Assembly: GCA_026196275.1 (NCBI GenBank)
Contig: JAPHTQ010000062.1
Location: 1-40,977 of the forward strand
Source: Gammaproteobacteria bacterium
GTDB taxonomy: Bacteria; Pseudomonadota; Gammaproteobacteria; Thiohalomonadales; Thiohalomonadaceae
Length of the DNA: 40,977 bases
Direction of reading: 5' to 3'
The notes under the pieces: model-generated
What the model was told of the DNA's origin: nothing
Database searches by the model: none
The model's input: the letters and a program-made list of their open reading frames with translations, nothing else
Part shown: piece by piece, positions 12,299 through 22,569 of the stretch
Numbering within the stretch: position 1 is the first letter of the stretch
Layout of the letters: each line of letters begins with the position of its first letter
Program-made: the position numbers and the translations under genes

Positions 12299-13036
12299 AT
12301 GACAGATCAACCCGAAGGCCCTTTCTGGCTGGAGCCGGACGGCGACCCGGCCCATTTTCCCGATCCGCACTACGCCCTGGTCGAACCGGACGGTCTGCTC
12401 GCCGTCGGTGGCGACCTCTCGCCGGCACGCCTGCTCAATGCCTACCGTCAGGGTATCTTCCCCTGGTACAGCGATGGGCAACCGATCCTCTGGTGGAGCC
12501 CCGACCCCAGGAGCGTGCTCTATCCCGAACAGCTGAAGATCTCCCGCAGCCTGAGAAAGACCCTGCGCAAACAGCCCTTTCACGTCACCCTGGACCGTGC
12601 CTTTGCCAAGGTAATCGCTGCCTGCAGCGAACCGCGTCCCGGGCAGGATGGCACCTGGATCACCGCTGAGATGCAGCAGGCCTATACCCAGCTGCACCAC
12701 ATCGGCTTTGCCCACTCGGTGGAGTGCTGGGAGGGTGAGACCCTGGTAGGCGGGCTCTACGGCGTCAGCCTCGGCAAGGTCTTCTTCGGCGAGTCGATGT
12801 TCAGCCGTCGCAGCGACGCCTCAAAGGTAGCCTTCGTCTACCTGACAGAACAGCTCAAGGGGTGGGGCTTCGGCCTCATCGACTGCCAGGTCTACAGCAA
12901 ACATCTGGTCAGCCTGGGGGCGCAGGAGATCCCCCGCGAGGCGTTTCTCGGGCAGCTCGACCGTTGGTGCGACCCGTTCGATACTCATCAGGGAAAATGG
13001 CAGTTCGCGCCGGCGATCGGCAGCAGTTGGTCATGA
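12299..13036 (+). CDS. aat: Leucyl/phenylalanyl-tRNA--protein transferase
   Basis: Transfers Leu or Phe from charged tRNA to N-terminal Arg or Lys of proteins, creating primary N-degrons for ClpS/ClpAP. Of 245 residues (E. coli 234), the recognisable blocks are [64 protein letters not shown] and [18 protein letters not shown] at 12299 is chosen because AGAGG lies 5 nt upstream; ATG at 12281 is in frame but lacks a site. The stop overlaps the bpt start as ATGA. Confidence 0.95.
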   Translation: MTDQPEGPFWLEPDGDPAHFPDPHYALVEPDGLLAVGGDLSPARLLNAYRQGIFPWYSDGQPILWWSPDPRSVLYPEQLKISRSLRKTLRKQPFHVTLDRAFAKVIAACSEPRPGQDGTWITAEMQQAYTQLHHIGFAHSVECWEGETLVGGLYGVSLGKVFFGESMFSRRSDASKVAFVYLTEQLKGWGFGLIDCQVYSKHLVSLGAQEIPREAFLGQLDRWCDPFDTHQGKWQFAPAIGSSWS

Positions 13037-13767
13037 GCCATTCTCACAACGCCATCCCGCCCGAGCTACTGTTCTATGCTTCGGCACCGCACCCCTGCAG
13101 CTATCTGGAGGGACGCGAAGCGGTCACCCTGTTTGCCGACCCCGAGGCAAAGATGAGCACCGCGCTGTACAGCGCCCTATCGGAGCTGGGTTTTCGCCGC
13201 AGTGGCGAATATGTCTACGCCCCACGCTGTCCAGCGTGCAGTGCCTGCCTGCCGGCACGCATCCCCGTGTCACAGTTCCACCCCAATCGCAGTCAGCGCC
13301 GCAGCTGGAAAAAGAACAGCGATCTCAGCGCAACGGTTCTACCGGCCGAATTCCGCCAAGAGCACTTTGCCCTCTATCAGGCGTACGTGAACTCACGTCA
13401 CCCGGACGGCTCCATGGCCACCCCCGATCCCGAACAGTACAACCGCTTTTTCACCAGCAGCTGGTGTGATACCCGTTTTGTGGAGTTCAGCGATCACACC
13501 GGAGTAGTGGCGGTGCTGGTGATGGATCTGCTGGCAAACGGCCTCTCGGCAGTCTATACCTTTTTCGACCCCGAAGCGGCGCAGCGTGGAGTGGGGGTCC
13601 ACGCCGTGCTCTGGTTGGTCGAAGAGGCCCGTCGGCGCGGCCTGTCCTACGTCTACCTCGGCTATCTGATCCACGAGAGTCCCAAAATGGCCTACAAGGC
13701 CAACTACCGGCCACTGGAGGTATTCCGCAGCGGAGTGTGGCAGCTGCTGGAGCAGCGTCAGGATTAA
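13033..13767 (+). CDS. bpt: Aspartate/glutamate leucyltransferase (ATE family)
   Basis: Adds Leu from Leu-tRNA to proteins bearing N-terminal Asp or Glu, feeding them into the ClpS N-degron route. The 244-residue protein shows the ATE signature: [14 protein letters not shown], a cysteine motif [17 protein letters not shown] (about 67-83) and a C-terminal GNAT-like half with [21 protein letters not shown] and [20 protein letters not shown]. It starts inside the aat stop codon (ATGA overlap). E. coli has no bpt. Fourth in the run from trxB; infA follows after 190 bp with its own promoter. Confidence 0.94.
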   Translation: MSHSHNAIPPELLFYASAPHPCSYLEGREAVTLFADPEAKMSTALYSALSELGFRRSGEYVYAPRCPACSACLPARIPVSQFHPNRSQRRSWKKNSDLSATVLPAEFRQEHFALYQAYVNSRHPDGSMATPDPEQYNRFFTSSWCDTRFVEFSDHTGVVAVLVMDLLANGLSAVYTFFDPEAAQRGVGVHAVLWLVEEARRRGLSYVYLGYLIHESPKMAYKANYRPLEVFRSGVWQLLEQRQD

Positions 13768-13862
13768 CCGGAGCGCTATTCACTCAGTGACGGTTCATCG
13801 CAGACCCTCTTGCCGACACCTTTTCCCGCGGTGTGTTTTATTTACTACCGATGAATTTGTGC

Positions 13863-13892
13863 TTTGAAAAATTTTGAAAAATCAGGCATCAT
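13863..13892 (+). promoter_or_regulatory. infA promoter with phased A-tracts
   Basis: TTGAAA (13864-13869), a 17-bp spacer and CATCAT (13887-13892) make a plausible sigma70 promoter for infA, placing the start of transcription about 60 nt before the ATG. A perfect tandem TTTGAAAAAT (13863-13872, 13873-13882) puts two A5 tracts one helical turn apart, which should bend the DNA. Confidence 0.5.
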
Positions 13893-13957
13893 GCTGGGCT
13901 GATTTAGCGCATACATGCAGCTTTAACAGACTTCGTTATTCAAGAGTGTAATATTGC

Positions 13958-14176
13958 ATGGCAAAAGAAGAAGGTATTGAAATGGAAGGGACGGTCATCG
14001 AGACCCTCCCCAACACCACATTCCGGGTAGAACTGGAAAACGGTCACGTTGTTACCGCCCATATCTCCGGCAAGATGCGCAAGCACTATATTCGCATCCT
14101 CACCGGCGACAAGGTTACCGTGCAGCTGACCCCCTACGACCTGAGCAAGGGGCGTATCACCTTCCGCGCCCGTTAA
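13958..14176 (+). CDS. infA: Translation initiation factor IF-1
   Basis: 72-residue S1/OB-fold protein that binds the 30S A site during initiation. Length equals E. coli IF-1, and the sequence has the expected [18 protein letters not shown] start, [23 protein letters not shown] and the basic GRITFRAR end. The ribosome binding site is weak (GAG about 10 nt upstream). Transcribed alone from its own promoter and ended by a terminator shared with convergent clpA. Confidence 0.98.
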   Translation: MAKEEGIEMEGTVIETLPNTTFRVELENGHVVTAHISGKMRKHYIRILTGDKVTVQLTPYDLSKGRITFRAR

Positions 14177-14200
14177 ACGACACTCCCCGCGCTGAAAACA

Positions 14201-14229
14201 AAAACGCCCGGCTACAAGCCGGGCGTTTT
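14201..14229. terminator. Bidirectional terminator between infA and clpA
   Basis: AAAA (14201-14204), CGCCCGGC (14205-14212), loop TACAA, GCCGGGCG (14218-14225), TTTT (14226-14229). The perfect 8-bp GC stem flanked by A- and T-runs can stop transcription from both convergent genes. Confidence 0.9.
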
Positions 14230-14275
14230 GTCTGCGCCATGATCAGGTTCAAGGTTCAAACGGATCGCAGCCTCC

Positions 14276-16537
14276 TTACTGCAACACCGCCTCTCTCTTG
14301 CCCTCGAACTGGAAGTCGAGCTTGTCATCGCGCACGCCAATGCGCACATGGCCGCCCCCTTCCAGCACCCCAAACAGCAGCTCCTCGGCCAACGGCTTCT
14401 TGATCTGCTCCTTGATCAGCCGGGCCATCGGCCGCGCGCCCATCGCGGGCTCAAAGCCATGCTCGGCCAACCAGGCGCGGGCGTCGGTGTCCACCTCGAT
14501 AGTGACGCCCTTCTCCTCCAGTTGGGTCTCCAATTCCATAATGAATTTATCGACCACGCTGGCAATGGCGCGTGCATCCAGCGAGCTGAACTGGATGATC
14601 GCATCCAGCCGGTTGCGAAACTCCGGAGTGAAGTGCTTGTTGATCACCTCCAGGCTGTCGGTACTGTGGTCCTGCTCGGTAAAGCCGATGGAGCGGCTGG
14701 CCAGCCTGTCGGCACCCAGGTTGGTGGTCATAACGATAATCACGTTACGGAAATCCGCCTTGCGCCCATTGTTGTCGGTCAGGGTGCCGTGGTCCATCAC
14801 CTGCAGCAGCAAATTGAACACCTCAGGGTGCGCCTTTTCGATCTCATCCAGCAGCAGAACCGCGTGGGGATGCTTGTTTACCGCCTCAGTGAGCAGACCG
14901 CCCTGGTCGTAGCCGACATAGCCGGGAGGCGCGCCGATCAGGCGGGAGACGGTGTGACGCTCCATGTACTCGGACATATCGAAACGGATCAGCTCAATGC
15001 CCATGGTACGTGATAGCTGCCGGGTCACCTCGGTCTTGCCCACCCCTGTGGGGCCGGCGAAGAGGAAGGAGCCTATGGGTTTCTGCTCCTGGCCCAGACC
15101 GGAGCGGGACATCTTAATGGCGGTGGAGAGCGCCTCGATCGCCTCATCCTGACCGTAGATCATCAGCTTGAGATCACGTTCGAGGTGGCGCAGATTCTCC
15201 TTGTCGGAGGTGGAGACGCTCTTCGGCGGGATGCGTGCCATCTTGGCCACCACATCCTCGATCTCACGCACGCCGATGGTCTTTTTGCGCTTGGACGCCG
15301 GCAACAGGCGCTGACGCGCACCCGCCTCGTCGATCACATCGATCGCCTTGTCCGGCATGTGACGTTCATTGATGTAACGCTCGGAGAGCTCCGCCGCCTC
15401 ACGCAACGCCGGCTTGGTATATTTGACCCCGTGATGCTCCTCGAAGCGCGACTTGAGTCCCTCAAGGATCTGCACCGTCTCCGCTACCGTCGGCTCCGGC
15501 ACATCGATCTTCTGAAAACGCCGTGCCAGTGCATGGTCCTTTTCAAAGATACCGCGATACTCGGTATAGGTTGTGGAACCGATACACTTGAGATCCCCGG
15601 AGGCCAGCACCGGCTTGACCAGATTGGAGGCGTCCATCGCCCCGCCGGAGGCGGCACCGGCGCCGATAATGGTATGGATCTCATCGATAAACAACACCGC
15701 ATCCTTCTCCCGCTTGAGCTGGGCCAGCACCGCCTTGAGCCGCTTCTCGAAGTCACCGCGATACTTGGTGCCGGCCAGCAGCGAGCCGAGATCCAGGGAG
15801 TAGATAGTGCTGTCGGCCAGCACTTCAGGGATCTCGCCATCGACAATGCGCTTTGCCAGCCCCTCGGCCAGCGCCGTCTTGCCCACCCCGGCTTCGCCGA
15901 CGAACAGCGGGTTGTTCTTGCGCCGACGGCACAACACCTGGATGGTACGCTCGATCTCCTCCTTGCGGCCGATGAGCGGGTCGATCTTGCCCCGACGCGC
16001 CATCTCATTGAGATTGGTCGCATAGCTCTCCAGCGGAGAGGCCTCCTCCGCTGCCGCCTTGTCACCGCCGAGGAGCGTCTCCTCGTCCTCATCCGCCTCC
16101 TCATCCACCTTGGAGATACCGTGGGAGATGAAATTCACCACATCCAGGCGGGTTACATTGTGCTTGCCGAGGAAGTAGACCGCCTGGGACTCCTTCTCGT
16201 TGAAGATAGCCACCAGCACGTTGGCACCGGTCGCCTCACCCTTCTCGGAGGATTGAACCTGAAACACCGCTCGCTGGATCACCCGCTGAAAGCCGAGGGT
16301 CGGCTGGGTTTCCAGCTCCGAATTCTCAGGAAGTTGCGGAATATTCATCTCGATGAAGTTGACCAGGTCCTGGCGCAGCGCTTCGATATCCGCGCCACAG
16401 GCCCGCAGGATCGGAATCGCCGCAGGGTTGTCCAGCAGGGCTAGCAGCAGGTGCTCCACGGTCATGAACTCATGCCGTTGGCCCCGCGCCTCCTTGAAGG
16501 CGTTATTCAGTGTCAACTCAAGCTCTTTACTTAACAT
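14276..16537 (-). CDS. clpA: ATP-dependent Clp protease ATP-binding subunit ClpA
   Basis: Hexameric unfoldase that feeds ClpP; with ClpS it degrades N-degron substrates. The 753-residue protein has an N-terminal Clp_N repeat domain (1-145), then AAA+ module D1 with Walker A GEAGVGKT (K220, same number as E. coli) and Walker B VLFIDE (281-286). Module D2 follows with GPTGVGKTE and a Walker [14 protein letters not shown]. An IGF tripeptide in [15 protein letters not shown] is the ClpP-docking loop. It starts 17 nt after clpS and is co-transcribed with it. No clpP lies in the window. Confidence 0.98.
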   Translation of the reverse strand: MLSKELELTLNNAFKEARGQRHEFMTVEHLLLALLDNPAAIPILRACGADIEALRQDLVNFIEMNIPQLPENSELETQPTLGFQRVIQRAVFQVQSSEKGEATGANVLVAIFNEKESQAVYFLGKHNVTRLDVVNFISHGISKVDEEADEDEETLLGGDKAAAEEASPLESYATNLNEMARRGKIDPLIGRKEEIERTIQVLCRRRKNNPLFVGEAGVGKTALAEGLAKRIVDGEIPEVLADSTIYSLDLGSLLAGTKYRGDFEKRLKAVLAQLKREKDAVLFIDEIHTIIGAGAASGGAMDASNLVKPVLASGDLKCIGSTTYTEYRGIFEKDHALARRFQKIDVPEPTVAETVQILEGLKSRFEEHHGVKYTKPALREAAELSERYINERHMPDKAIDVIDEAGARQRLLPASKRKKTIGVREIEDVVAKMARIPPKSVSTSDKENLRHLERDLKLMIYGQDEAIEALSTAIKMSRSGLGQEQKPIGSFLFAGPTGVGKTEVTRQLSRTMGIELIRFDMSEYMERHTVSRLIGAPPGYVGYDQGGLLTEAVNKHPHAVLLLDEIEKAHPEVFNLLLQVMDHGTLTDNNGRKADFRNVIIVMTTNLGADRLASRSIGFTEQDHSTDSLEVINKHFTPEFRNRLDAIIQFSSLDARAIASVVDKFIMELETQLEEKGVTIEVDTDARAWLAEHGFEPAMGARPMARLIKEQIKKPLAEELLFGVLEGGGHVRIGVRDDKLDFQFEGKREAVLQ

Positions 16538-16554
16538 CGGACAACCTCACTTAA

Positions 16555-16920
16555 CTACTCTGCTTCCATGGTACATAGCAGAGGGTGCTGGTTCTGACGA
16601 GAATATTCATTCACCTGTACCACCTTGGTTTCTGCCACATCGCGGCTAAACACCCCGCATACACCCTTGCCTTCGGTGTGCACGGCCAGCATCACTTGAG
16701 TGGCCTGGTGACGGGCCATGCCGAAGAAACTCTCCAGAACATGTACCACGAACTCCATCGGTGTGAAATCATCATTCAGTAACAGAACCTTATACATTCT
16801 GGGGCGTTCGACCTCCGGCCCGCTCTCCTGCACCGCGGTGTCGTGGTCCGCCTCACGCTGACCGTCATCGCCATCGCCGTTATGCCCCATACTCAGGGGG
16901 ATGGAATCAAAGCTTTTCAT
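16555..16920 (-). CDS. clpS: ClpA adaptor / bacterial N-recognin ClpS
   Basis: Binds N-terminal Leu, Phe, Tyr and Trp of substrates and delivers them to ClpAP. The 121-residue protein has an unstructured N-terminal extension (1-40, acidic, needed for delivery) and the core from [17 protein letters not shown], whose N-D-D residues line the N-degron pocket, through [15 protein letters not shown] to [15 protein letters not shown] at 16920 has AGGG close upstream. Divergent from cspD across a 183-bp gap. Confidence 0.97.
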   Translation of the reverse strand: MKSFDSIPLSMGHNGDGDDGQREADHDTAVQESGPEVERPRMYKVLLLNDDFTPMEFVVHVLESFFGMARHQATQVMLAVHTEGKGVCGVFSRDVAETKVVQVNEYSRQNQHPLLCTMEAE

Positions 16921-17103
16921 TACTACCCTTCACTCTACTTAAGTATTGGCATTATGGCCCGTTTGCAATACCTGTTATTGACTCTTTCACTTGGTTTATT
17001 GGGCGATTTTATCATTGTAATCAGTGTGGCAGATGCCCAATAATTGGAAAAGGGGCGGCACCCACTTATCGAATTCACTCAGGAATCCCGGATTTAACAG
17101 CTT

Positions 17104-17379
17104 ATGGCAACTGGCGTGGTCAAATGGTTTAACAACGACAAGGGGTACGGCTTTGTCCTGATGGACGACGAGGAGCAGAATGAGGTCTTCGTCCACCACA
17201 GCGCCATCGATATGGGGGGCTTCAAGACCCTGCGGCACGGGCAGAAGGTGGAGTTTTCCCTCTACTACGGCCCTAAAGGATTGACCGCCTCATACCTCAA
17301 GCCGATCAAGCAGAAAGAGGACGCTAATCCCCTGGAACTTGAGCCCGGGGCACCACCGCATGAGAGCGGCACCTCGTAG
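17104..17379 (+). CDS. cspD: Cold-shock-domain protein CspD
   Basis: 91-residue single-strand nucleic-acid-binding protein; in E. coli CspD inhibits replication in stationary phase. RNP1 (KGYGFVLM) and RNP2 (VFVHHS) are intact within GVVKWFNNDKGYGF. The last 20 residues form an acidic, proline-containing tail not found in the 74-residue E. coli protein. Position divergent to clpS-clpA is the conserved cspD location. No clear Shine-Dalgarno sequence precedes the ATG. Its stop lies 9 nt from the end of convergent icd, with no hairpin between. Confidence 0.93.
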   Translation: MATGVVKWFNNDKGYGFVLMDDEEQNEVFVHHSAIDMGGFKTLRHGQKVEFSLYYGPKGLTASYLKPIKQKEDANPLELEPGAPPHESGTS

Positions 17380-17388
17380 GCTCCTGAC

Positions 17389-18645
17389 TTACATATTTTC
17401 GATCAGTGCCTCACCGAAGGCTGAGCAGCTGAGCTCCTTGGCATCCCCCATCAGACGGGCAAAATCATAGGTGACGGTTTTGGCTGCGATCGCCCCCTCC
17501 ATCCCCTTGACGATCCGATCCGCCGCCTCGCTCCAGCCAAGATGACGCAGCATCATTTCGGCCGAGAGGATCAGTGAGCCGGGATTCACCTTGTCCTGGC
17601 CGGCATATTTGGGCGCCGTACCGTGGGTCGCCTCAAACATCCCCACGGTGTCGGAGAGATTGGCCCCGGGGGCAATACCGATACCGCCAACCTGGGCGGC
17701 CAGAGCATCGGAGATGTAGTCACCGTTGAGGTTGAGGGTAGCAATGACATCATACTCGGCCGGACGCAGCAGGATCTGCTGCAGGAAAGCATCGGCGATC
17801 ACATCCTTGATAACAATATCCTCTCCGCTATTCGGATTTTTCATTACCATCCACGGGCCGCCGTCAAGCAATTCGGCGCCAAACTCCTCGGCAGCCAGAT
17901 CGTAGCCCCAGCTTTTGAAGCCTCCCTCGGTAAACTTCATGATGTTACCCTTGTGCACCAGGGTCACCGAGTCACGGCCGTTGTCGATGGCATACTGGAT
18001 CGCCCTGCGCACCAGGCGCTTGGTGCCTTCTGCGGAGACCGGCTTGATACCGATACCCGAGGTGGCGGGAAAACGGATCTTGGTCACCCCCATCTCACTC
18101 TGCAGAAAATCGATAACCTTCTTCGCCTCATCGCTGCCCGCCTCCCACTCGATACCGGCATAGATATCCTCGGAGTTCTCGCGAAAGATCACCATGTCGG
18201 TATTCTCAGGCTCCTTGAGTGGGCTGGGCGTGCCGGTGTAGTAACGCACCGGACGCAGGCATACATAGAGATCCAGCTCCTGTCGCAGAGTTACATTGAG
18301 CGAGCGGATGCCGCCGCCCACGGGGGTGGTCAGCGGTCCCTTGATAGAGACGACATACTCCTTTACCGCCTGCATGGTCTCGGCCGGCAGCCAGGTGCTC
18401 TCGTCGTAGATCGCGTTGGCCTTCTCGCCGGCGTAGATCTCCATCCAGGCGATGCTGCGCTTGCCCCCATAGGCCTTCTCCACCGCGGCGTCGACCACCC
18501 TTTTCATCACCGGACTGATATCAACGCCGATGCCATCGCCCTCGATGTAGGGAATGATAGGACGCTCCGGCACCTTCAGGGAGAAGTCGTCGTTTACGGT
18601 GATCTTCTCACCGTCGCTGGGGATCTGGATCTTGTCAAAGGCCAT
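17389..18645 (-). CDS. icd: Isocitrate dehydrogenase, NADP-dependent
   Basis: TCA-cycle oxidation of isocitrate to 2-oxoglutarate with NADPH production. From ATG 18645 (GGAG 6 nt upstream) the product has 418 residues; an in-frame start at 18681 adds 12 poorly conserved residues and is rejected. Substrate loop [18 protein letters not shown] contains S115, equivalent to the AceK phosphorylation serine of E. coli. [17 protein letters not shown] carries the K-Y pair that selects NADP. Divergent from rluE across 186 bp and convergent with cspD. Confidence 0.97.
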   Translation of the reverse strand: MAFDKIQIPSDGEKITVNDDFSLKVPERPIIPYIEGDGIGVDISPVMKRVVDAAVEKAYGGKRSIAWMEIYAGEKANAIYDESTWLPAETMQAVKEYVVSIKGPLTTPVGGGIRSLNVTLRQELDLYVCLRPVRYYTGTPSPLKEPENTDMVIFRENSEDIYAGIEWEAGSDEAKKVIDFLQSEMGVTKIRFPATSGIGIKPVSAEGTKRLVRRAIQYAIDNGRDSVTLVHKGNIMKFTEGGFKSWGYDLAAEEFGAELLDGGPWMVMKNPNSGEDIVIKDVIADAFLQQILLRPAEYDVIATLNLNGDYISDALAAQVGGIGIAPGANLSDTVGMFEATHGTAPKYAGQDKVNPGSLILSAEMMLRHLGWSEAADRIVKGMEGAIAAKTVTYDFARLMGDAKELSCSAFGEALIENM

Positions 18646-18831
18646 GAGGGCTCCGTTGTTCTCTGCAAAAAGATGAGGCAAAACCGATTAGATAGTGCTC
18701 GGCGGTGAAGGATTCAACCGCAAGTTGCCAAGATAGTACCTTTGTTGCCGGTTGAGGCCAATCCCCACCGACCATTGTCTGGTATCATATTGCCCTGTCC
18801 ATAAGCCCACCGCACCGACTCTGGTGGTACC

Positions 18832-19494
18832 ATGTCGCGCATCCTGCTGCTGAACAAACCCTACAATGTCCTCTGTCAGTTCACCGACAGCGAGGGCCGG
18901 CCAACACTGGCCGACTACCTCAGCGAGAAGGGACTCTATCCGGCAGGACGTCTGGATCGCGACAGCGAGGGGCTGCTACTGCTTACCGATGATGGCGCGC
19001 TGCAGCACTGCATCGCCCACCCGGCGGCGAAACTGGAGAAAACCTACTGGGTTCAGGTCGAGGGAGTACCGGATGAGGAGGCGCTGCAGCGGCTTCGTCA
19101 GGGCATCGAACTAAAGGATGGCACTACCCGACCGGCTAGGGTGGAGCGTCTGCCGCCACCGGATATCTGGCCGCGCAACCCGCCGATTCGCTACCGTGCC
19201 ACCATCCCGGACAGCTGGCTCACACTCACCATCAGCGAGGGGCGCAACCGTCAGGTACGGCGCATGACCGCAGCCATTGGTTTCCCGACACTGCGTTTGA
19301 TACGCTGGAGTATTGGTGACTGGGATCTTGATACGCTGACGCCCGGCCAATGGCGCGAGCTGGACTCCGATGAAGTGGCCAACTTCCGGCAACGCTGCAT
19401 GAAACTCAAATCACCCCGCGGCAGGCGCCAACATCACCGGACTGAAACAGCTGCACGGTGCATGGCGAAACGACACAACAGGCCCGGACGATGA
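18832..19494 (+). CDS. rluE: 23S rRNA pseudouridine synthase, RluE-like
   Basis: RsuA/RluB/E/F-type pseudouridine synthase; RluE modifies U2457 of 23S rRNA in E. coli. The catalytic motif [14 protein letters not shown] holds the aspartate (D42); KTYWVQVEG and the [22 protein letters not shown] block are also typical. There is no N-terminal S4 domain, as in RluE. The last 35 residues are arginine-rich and probably disordered. The icd-divergent location ahead of mnmA-hflD matches E. coli, supporting RluE over other paralogues. Confidence 0.9.
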   Translation: MSRILLLNKPYNVLCQFTDSEGRPTLADYLSEKGLYPAGRLDRDSEGLLLLTDDGALQHCIAHPAAKLEKTYWVQVEGVPDEEALQRLRQGIELKDGTTRPARVERLPPPDIWPRNPPIRYRATIPDSWLTLTISEGRNRQVRRMTAAIGFPTLRLIRWSIGDWDLDTLTPGQWRELDSDEVANFRQRCMKLKSPRGRRQHHRTETAARCMAKRHNRPGR

Positions 19495-19591
19495 AGATCC
19501 GGACACCTCACCTGATCGCAGCCGTCATCATTTTACAGGCGAAACAACGATACCCTCTGGGCAGGACAGACGAACCGAAAACCGCCGAGCA

Positions 19592-20695
19592 ATGAACACA
19601 CCCTCCAGCGCAAAAAAACAACATGTCATCGTCGGCCTCTCGGGTGGCGTCGACTCTTCCGTCGCCGCGATCCTGCTGCAGCAGCAAGGCTATGCCGTGG
19701 AGGGGATGTTCATGAAAAACTGGGAGGAGGACGACACCGAGGAGTACTGCAGCGCCACGGTGGATCTGGCCGACGCCCGGAGTGTCAGTGAGTCTCTTGG
19801 GCTGAACCTGCACACGGTCAATTTCTCCGCCGAATACTGGGACCGGGTATTTAGCCACTTTCTGCAGGAGTATGAGGCGGGACGTACACCCAATCCGGAT
19901 ATCCTGTGCAACCGCGAGATCAAGTTCAGAGCCTTCCTCGATCACGCCATCGAGCTGGGCGCCGACTATATCGCCACCGGTCACTATGCCCGCGTAAGGA
20001 GAGAGAACGGGCGCTATCAGCTGCTCAAGGGCAAGGATAACGCCAAGGACCAGAGCTATTTCCTCTATACCCTGGGCCAGCGGCAGCTGGCACACAGCCT
20101 GTTTCCTGTCGGTGAACTGGAGAAGAGCGAGGTGCGCCGTACCGCTTTGGAACATCAGCTTGTCACTCACGACAAGAAGGACAGCACCGGCATCTGTTTT
20201 ATCGGTGAGCGTAACTTTCGCGAGTTCCTCAGCCGCTATCTGCCGGCCAAGCCGGGCGAGATCCAGACCCCAGAGGGAGAGGTTATCGGCCGGCACAGCG
20301 GCCTGATGTACTATACCCTGGGACAACGCCAGGGGCTGGGCATCGGCGGTGTACCCGGCGCCCCTGACGAGCCGTGGTACGTCGTTGGCAAGGATCTGGA
20401 ACATAACGTGCTGCTCGCCGCCCAGGGCCACGACCATCCTCTGCTCTTCTCCCGCCGCCTCCGCGCCAGTCAACTCAGCTGGGTCGACGGCCAGGGTCCC
20501 TCAGCGCCGCTCCACTGCCGGGCCAAGACCCGTTATCGGCAAGCGGATCAGGAGTGCACCCTTACCCGCCTTGACGAACAGGGCTGTGAAGTCGAATTTG
20601 CTCAGCCACAAAGAGCCATCACGCCCGGCCAGTCCGTGGTATTTTACGATGGTGACGTCTGCCTCGGCGGCGGCATTATCGAAAGCACCGATTGA
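19592..20695 (+). CDS. mnmA: tRNA-specific 2-thiouridylase MnmA
   Basis: Puts sulfur at position 2 of wobble uridine in tRNA-Lys, -Glu and -Gln using the TusA-E relay and ATP. The 367-residue protein has the PP-loop GLSGGVDSS (15-23), first catalytic cysteine in DILCN (C106) and second in STGICFIG (C202), and the C-terminal beta-barrel with [16 protein letters not shown]. The E. coli gene nudJ, which separates rluE from mnmA there, is missing; the 97-bp gap is non-coding. hflD follows after 31 nt. Confidence 0.97.
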   Translation: MNTPSSAKKQHVIVGLSGGVDSSVAAILLQQQGYAVEGMFMKNWEEDDTEEYCSATVDLADARSVSESLGLNLHTVNFSAEYWDRVFSHFLQEYEAGRTPNPDILCNREIKFRAFLDHAIELGADYIATGHYARVRRENGRYQLLKGKDNAKDQSYFLYTLGQRQLAHSLFPVGELEKSEVRRTALEHQLVTHDKKDSTGICFIGERNFREFLSRYLPAKPGEIQTPEGEVIGRHSGLMYYTLGQRQGLGIGGVPGAPDEPWYVVGKDLEHNVLLAAQGHDHPLLFSRRLRASQLSWVDGQGPSAPLHCRAKTRYRQADQECTLTRLDEQGCEVEFAQPQRAITPGQSVVFYDGDVCLGGGIIESTD

Positions 20696-20726
20696 AACCG
20701 CTGCAATTACCCATTATTAGGTTCTT

Positions 20727-21344
20727 ATGAGCAAAAATATCCACGATAGAACACTGGCCCTTGGCGCACTGTTTCAGTCAGCCTGGCTGGTCGACAGCAT
20801 CGCCCGCACCGGGATGGTGCCACAATCCGAGTATGAGACCTGCATCAACAGCCTGTTTGAATTTTCCCCTGCCACAACCGAAGCCGTTTATGGCTCTCGC
20901 TTTGAGATAAAGCGTGGCCTGCAGGTGCTTATCGAACAGCTCGAGGGGGATAATGCAAAGCGCAATCTCTACATCATGCGCTATGTCATCGGCCTGATAC
21001 AGCTGGAGCGAAAGATCTCAAGCAACACCGGAATGCTGAAGAGAATCGGGGAGGAACTTGAAGGCACCCGCCATCAATTGCAGCACTTCGGTCAGACCCA
21101 CCCCAATGTGATCGCCCGACTGGCTGATATTTACTCAAGTACGGTCAGTACCCTGACACCACGCATCATGGTCAGTGGTGAAGACAACCATCTGCAGAAG
21201 CAGGAGAACGCCAATAAGGTACGGGCTGTTCTGCTCACCGGTATACGTGCCGCAATACTCTGGAAGCAGTGCGGGGGTAACCGCTGGCAGTTGCTTTTTC
21301 AACGCCGCAAGCTTCTCCGTCAGGCACGGTTGCTGCTGGCGTAA
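20727..21344 (+). CDS. hflD: High frequency lysogenization protein HflD homologue
   Basis: 205-residue alpha-helical protein, similar in length to the 213 of E. coli HflD, with the N-terminal DRTLALGALFQSAWLVDSIARTG block and RNLYIMRYVIGLIQLERKIS in the middle. HflD is a peripheral inner-membrane protein known for influencing lambda CII; its housekeeping role is unclear. It follows mnmA, as in most gammaproteobacteria, probably as one transcript. The stop codon falls inside the A/T-run of the terminator used by convergent comEA. Confidence 0.93.
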   Translation: MSKNIHDRTLALGALFQSAWLVDSIARTGMVPQSEYETCINSLFEFSPATTEAVYGSRFEIKRGLQVLIEQLEGDNAKRNLYIMRYVIGLIQLERKISSNTGMLKRIGEELEGTRHQLQHFGQTHPNVIARLADIYSSTVSTLTPRIMVSGEDNHLQKQENANKVRAVLLTGIRAAILWKQCGGNRWQLLFQRRKLLRQARLLLA

Positions 21345-21371
21345 AAAAGACTGCTCCCCCAGGAGGAGCAG
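21343..21371 (-). terminator. Terminator of the ComEA-like gene, overlapping the hflD stop
   Basis: On the minus strand CTGCTCC (21371-21365), a 7-nt loop and GGAGCAG (21357-21351) are followed by TC and six T (21348-21343). On the plus strand the same stem is followed only by CCCTTT, so it works best leftward. The U-run overlaps the hflD TAA at 21342-21344. Confidence 0.8.
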
Positions 21372-21401
21372 CCCTTTCGCGCCGGAGCCGTAGGGTTCCG
21401 G

Positions 21402-21677
21402 TTACTGCTCGGCCTGAGTGGCGACCAGCTTATCCCGACTCTTCTCCAGCAATACGGGACCAATCCCCTTCACTTTCGTCAGTTCGTCAACAGACTTGAA
21501 GGGGCCATGGGCCTCACGGTATTCAACAATAGCCAGGGCACGCTTTTCGCCCACCCCATTAATCGCACCCGCAAGCGCCGAAGCATCGGCGGAGTTGATA
21601 TCAACATTCCCGGCCAGAGCCAGCACCGAGAAGAATGAAAAGAACAATATTGCAGCAAATCGTGTAATACGCTTCAT
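21402..21677 (-). CDS. ComEA-family helix-hairpin-helix protein, secreted
   Basis: 91-residue precursor with a signal segment (ITRFAAILFFSFFSVLALAG, likely cleavage after about residue 22) and a tandem helix-hairpin-helix domain: VDINSADASALAGAINGVGEKRALAIVEYRE then KSVDELTKVKGIGPVLLEKSRDKL. ComEA-type proteins bind DNA in the periplasm during uptake; single-domain Gram-negative versions are common and not proof of competence. ATG 21677 has GGAGG 8 nt upstream; an in-frame start at 21707 is rejected. The last gene of the long minus-strand series, ended by its own terminator. Confidence 0.88.
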   Translation of the reverse strand: MKRITRFAAILFFSFFSVLALAGNVDINSADASALAGAINGVGEKRALAIVEYREAHGPFKSVDELTKVKGIGPVLLEKSRDKLVATQAEQ

Positions 21678-21808
21678 AACTACGTCCTCCATGAACGCCA
21701 ATAACAAATCGTCTCCGACAACTGCAGTAAATCGCTTCAGGTGAGACGGCGCAAGAGTTCGCCTGTAGTCTTATCCCTTATTTTTTGTAGGACATTTCTG
21801 ATAACGCC

Positions 21809-22519
21809 TCACCCCGCCAGCTCCTTCTCAATCCTGCACAGTGCCTCGAGGGGATCCGCGGCCGCCGTAACCGGACGGCCGATCACCAGATAATCCGAAC
21901 CCAGAGCGACGGCATCGGCGGGTGTGGTAATACGCGTTTGATCACCCTTTTCCGCCCAAGCGGGACGAATGCCGGGAGTGATCAGTTTGAATTCATGACT
22001 AATCGTCTGACGCAGCATTGCCACCTCCTTTGGCGAACAAACCACACCATCAAGACCCGCGTCTTCGGCCAGCAGGGCAAGACGTCTGACGTTATCAGCC
22101 GGACTGCCGCTCAGGCCTACCTGCTCGATATCCTCTTGCCCCATGCTCGTCAAAATCGTCACACCGATGAGCAACGGACGTACGGCACTCTTGTCGAGCG
22201 CCTCACGTGCCGCCTCCATCATCTTCCGTCCACCCAGAGCGTGAACATTGACCATCCACACCCCCAGCTCCGCAGCAGAGCGACAGCCACCGGCAACGGT
22301 GTTGGGGATGTCGTGAAATTTCAGATCGAGAAAGATGTCATAACCCTTCTTCGTCAGTTTCTCCACAAAGTTTGGCCCATACCGGGTAAACATCTCCTTA
22401 CCGACCTTGAGTCGACAGCGCTTCGGATCTAGCCGCTCGATAAGTTCAAGTGCAGGGGATTCATCGGCGAAATCGAGTGCCACGATGATTTTCGGGTTAT
22501 TCGTCTCAATCTTATCCAT
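21809..22519 (-). CDS. pyrF: Orotidine 5'-phosphate decarboxylase
   Basis: Last step of UMP synthesis, decarboxylating OMP. The TIM-barrel signature is clear: IIVALDFAD at the N-terminus, the catalytic DLKFHDIPNTV, VHALGG, and the phosphate-binding LITPGIRP and YLVIGRPVT. From ATG 22519 it has 236 residues, with GGA 7 nt upstream; ATG 22522 (one residue more) and TTG 22531 are alternatives. Follows lapB after about 50 nt, the usual lapA-lapB-pyrF order. Confidence 0.96.
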   Translation of the reverse strand: MDKIETNNPKIIVALDFADESPALELIERLDPKRCRLKVGKEMFTRYGPNFVEKLTKKGYDIFLDLKFHDIPNTVAGGCRSAAELGVWMVNVHALGGRKMMEAAREALDKSAVRPLLIGVTILTSMGQEDIEQVGLSGSPADNVRRLALLAEDAGLDGVVCSPKEVAMLRQTISHEFKLITPGIRPAWAEKGDQTRITTPADAVALGSDYLVIGRPVTAAADPLEALCRIEKELAG

Positions 22520-22569
22520 CATTATTTCCAAATTTCAGGCCAGTCAATCCGGTTATCCGTTCGGCAACG

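Noticed and set aside
19495-19591. nudJ remnant between rluE and mnmA
   Set aside because: E. coli has nudJ here, but the 97-bp gap shows no Nudix-box codons in any frame, so there is no evidence of a pseudogene.
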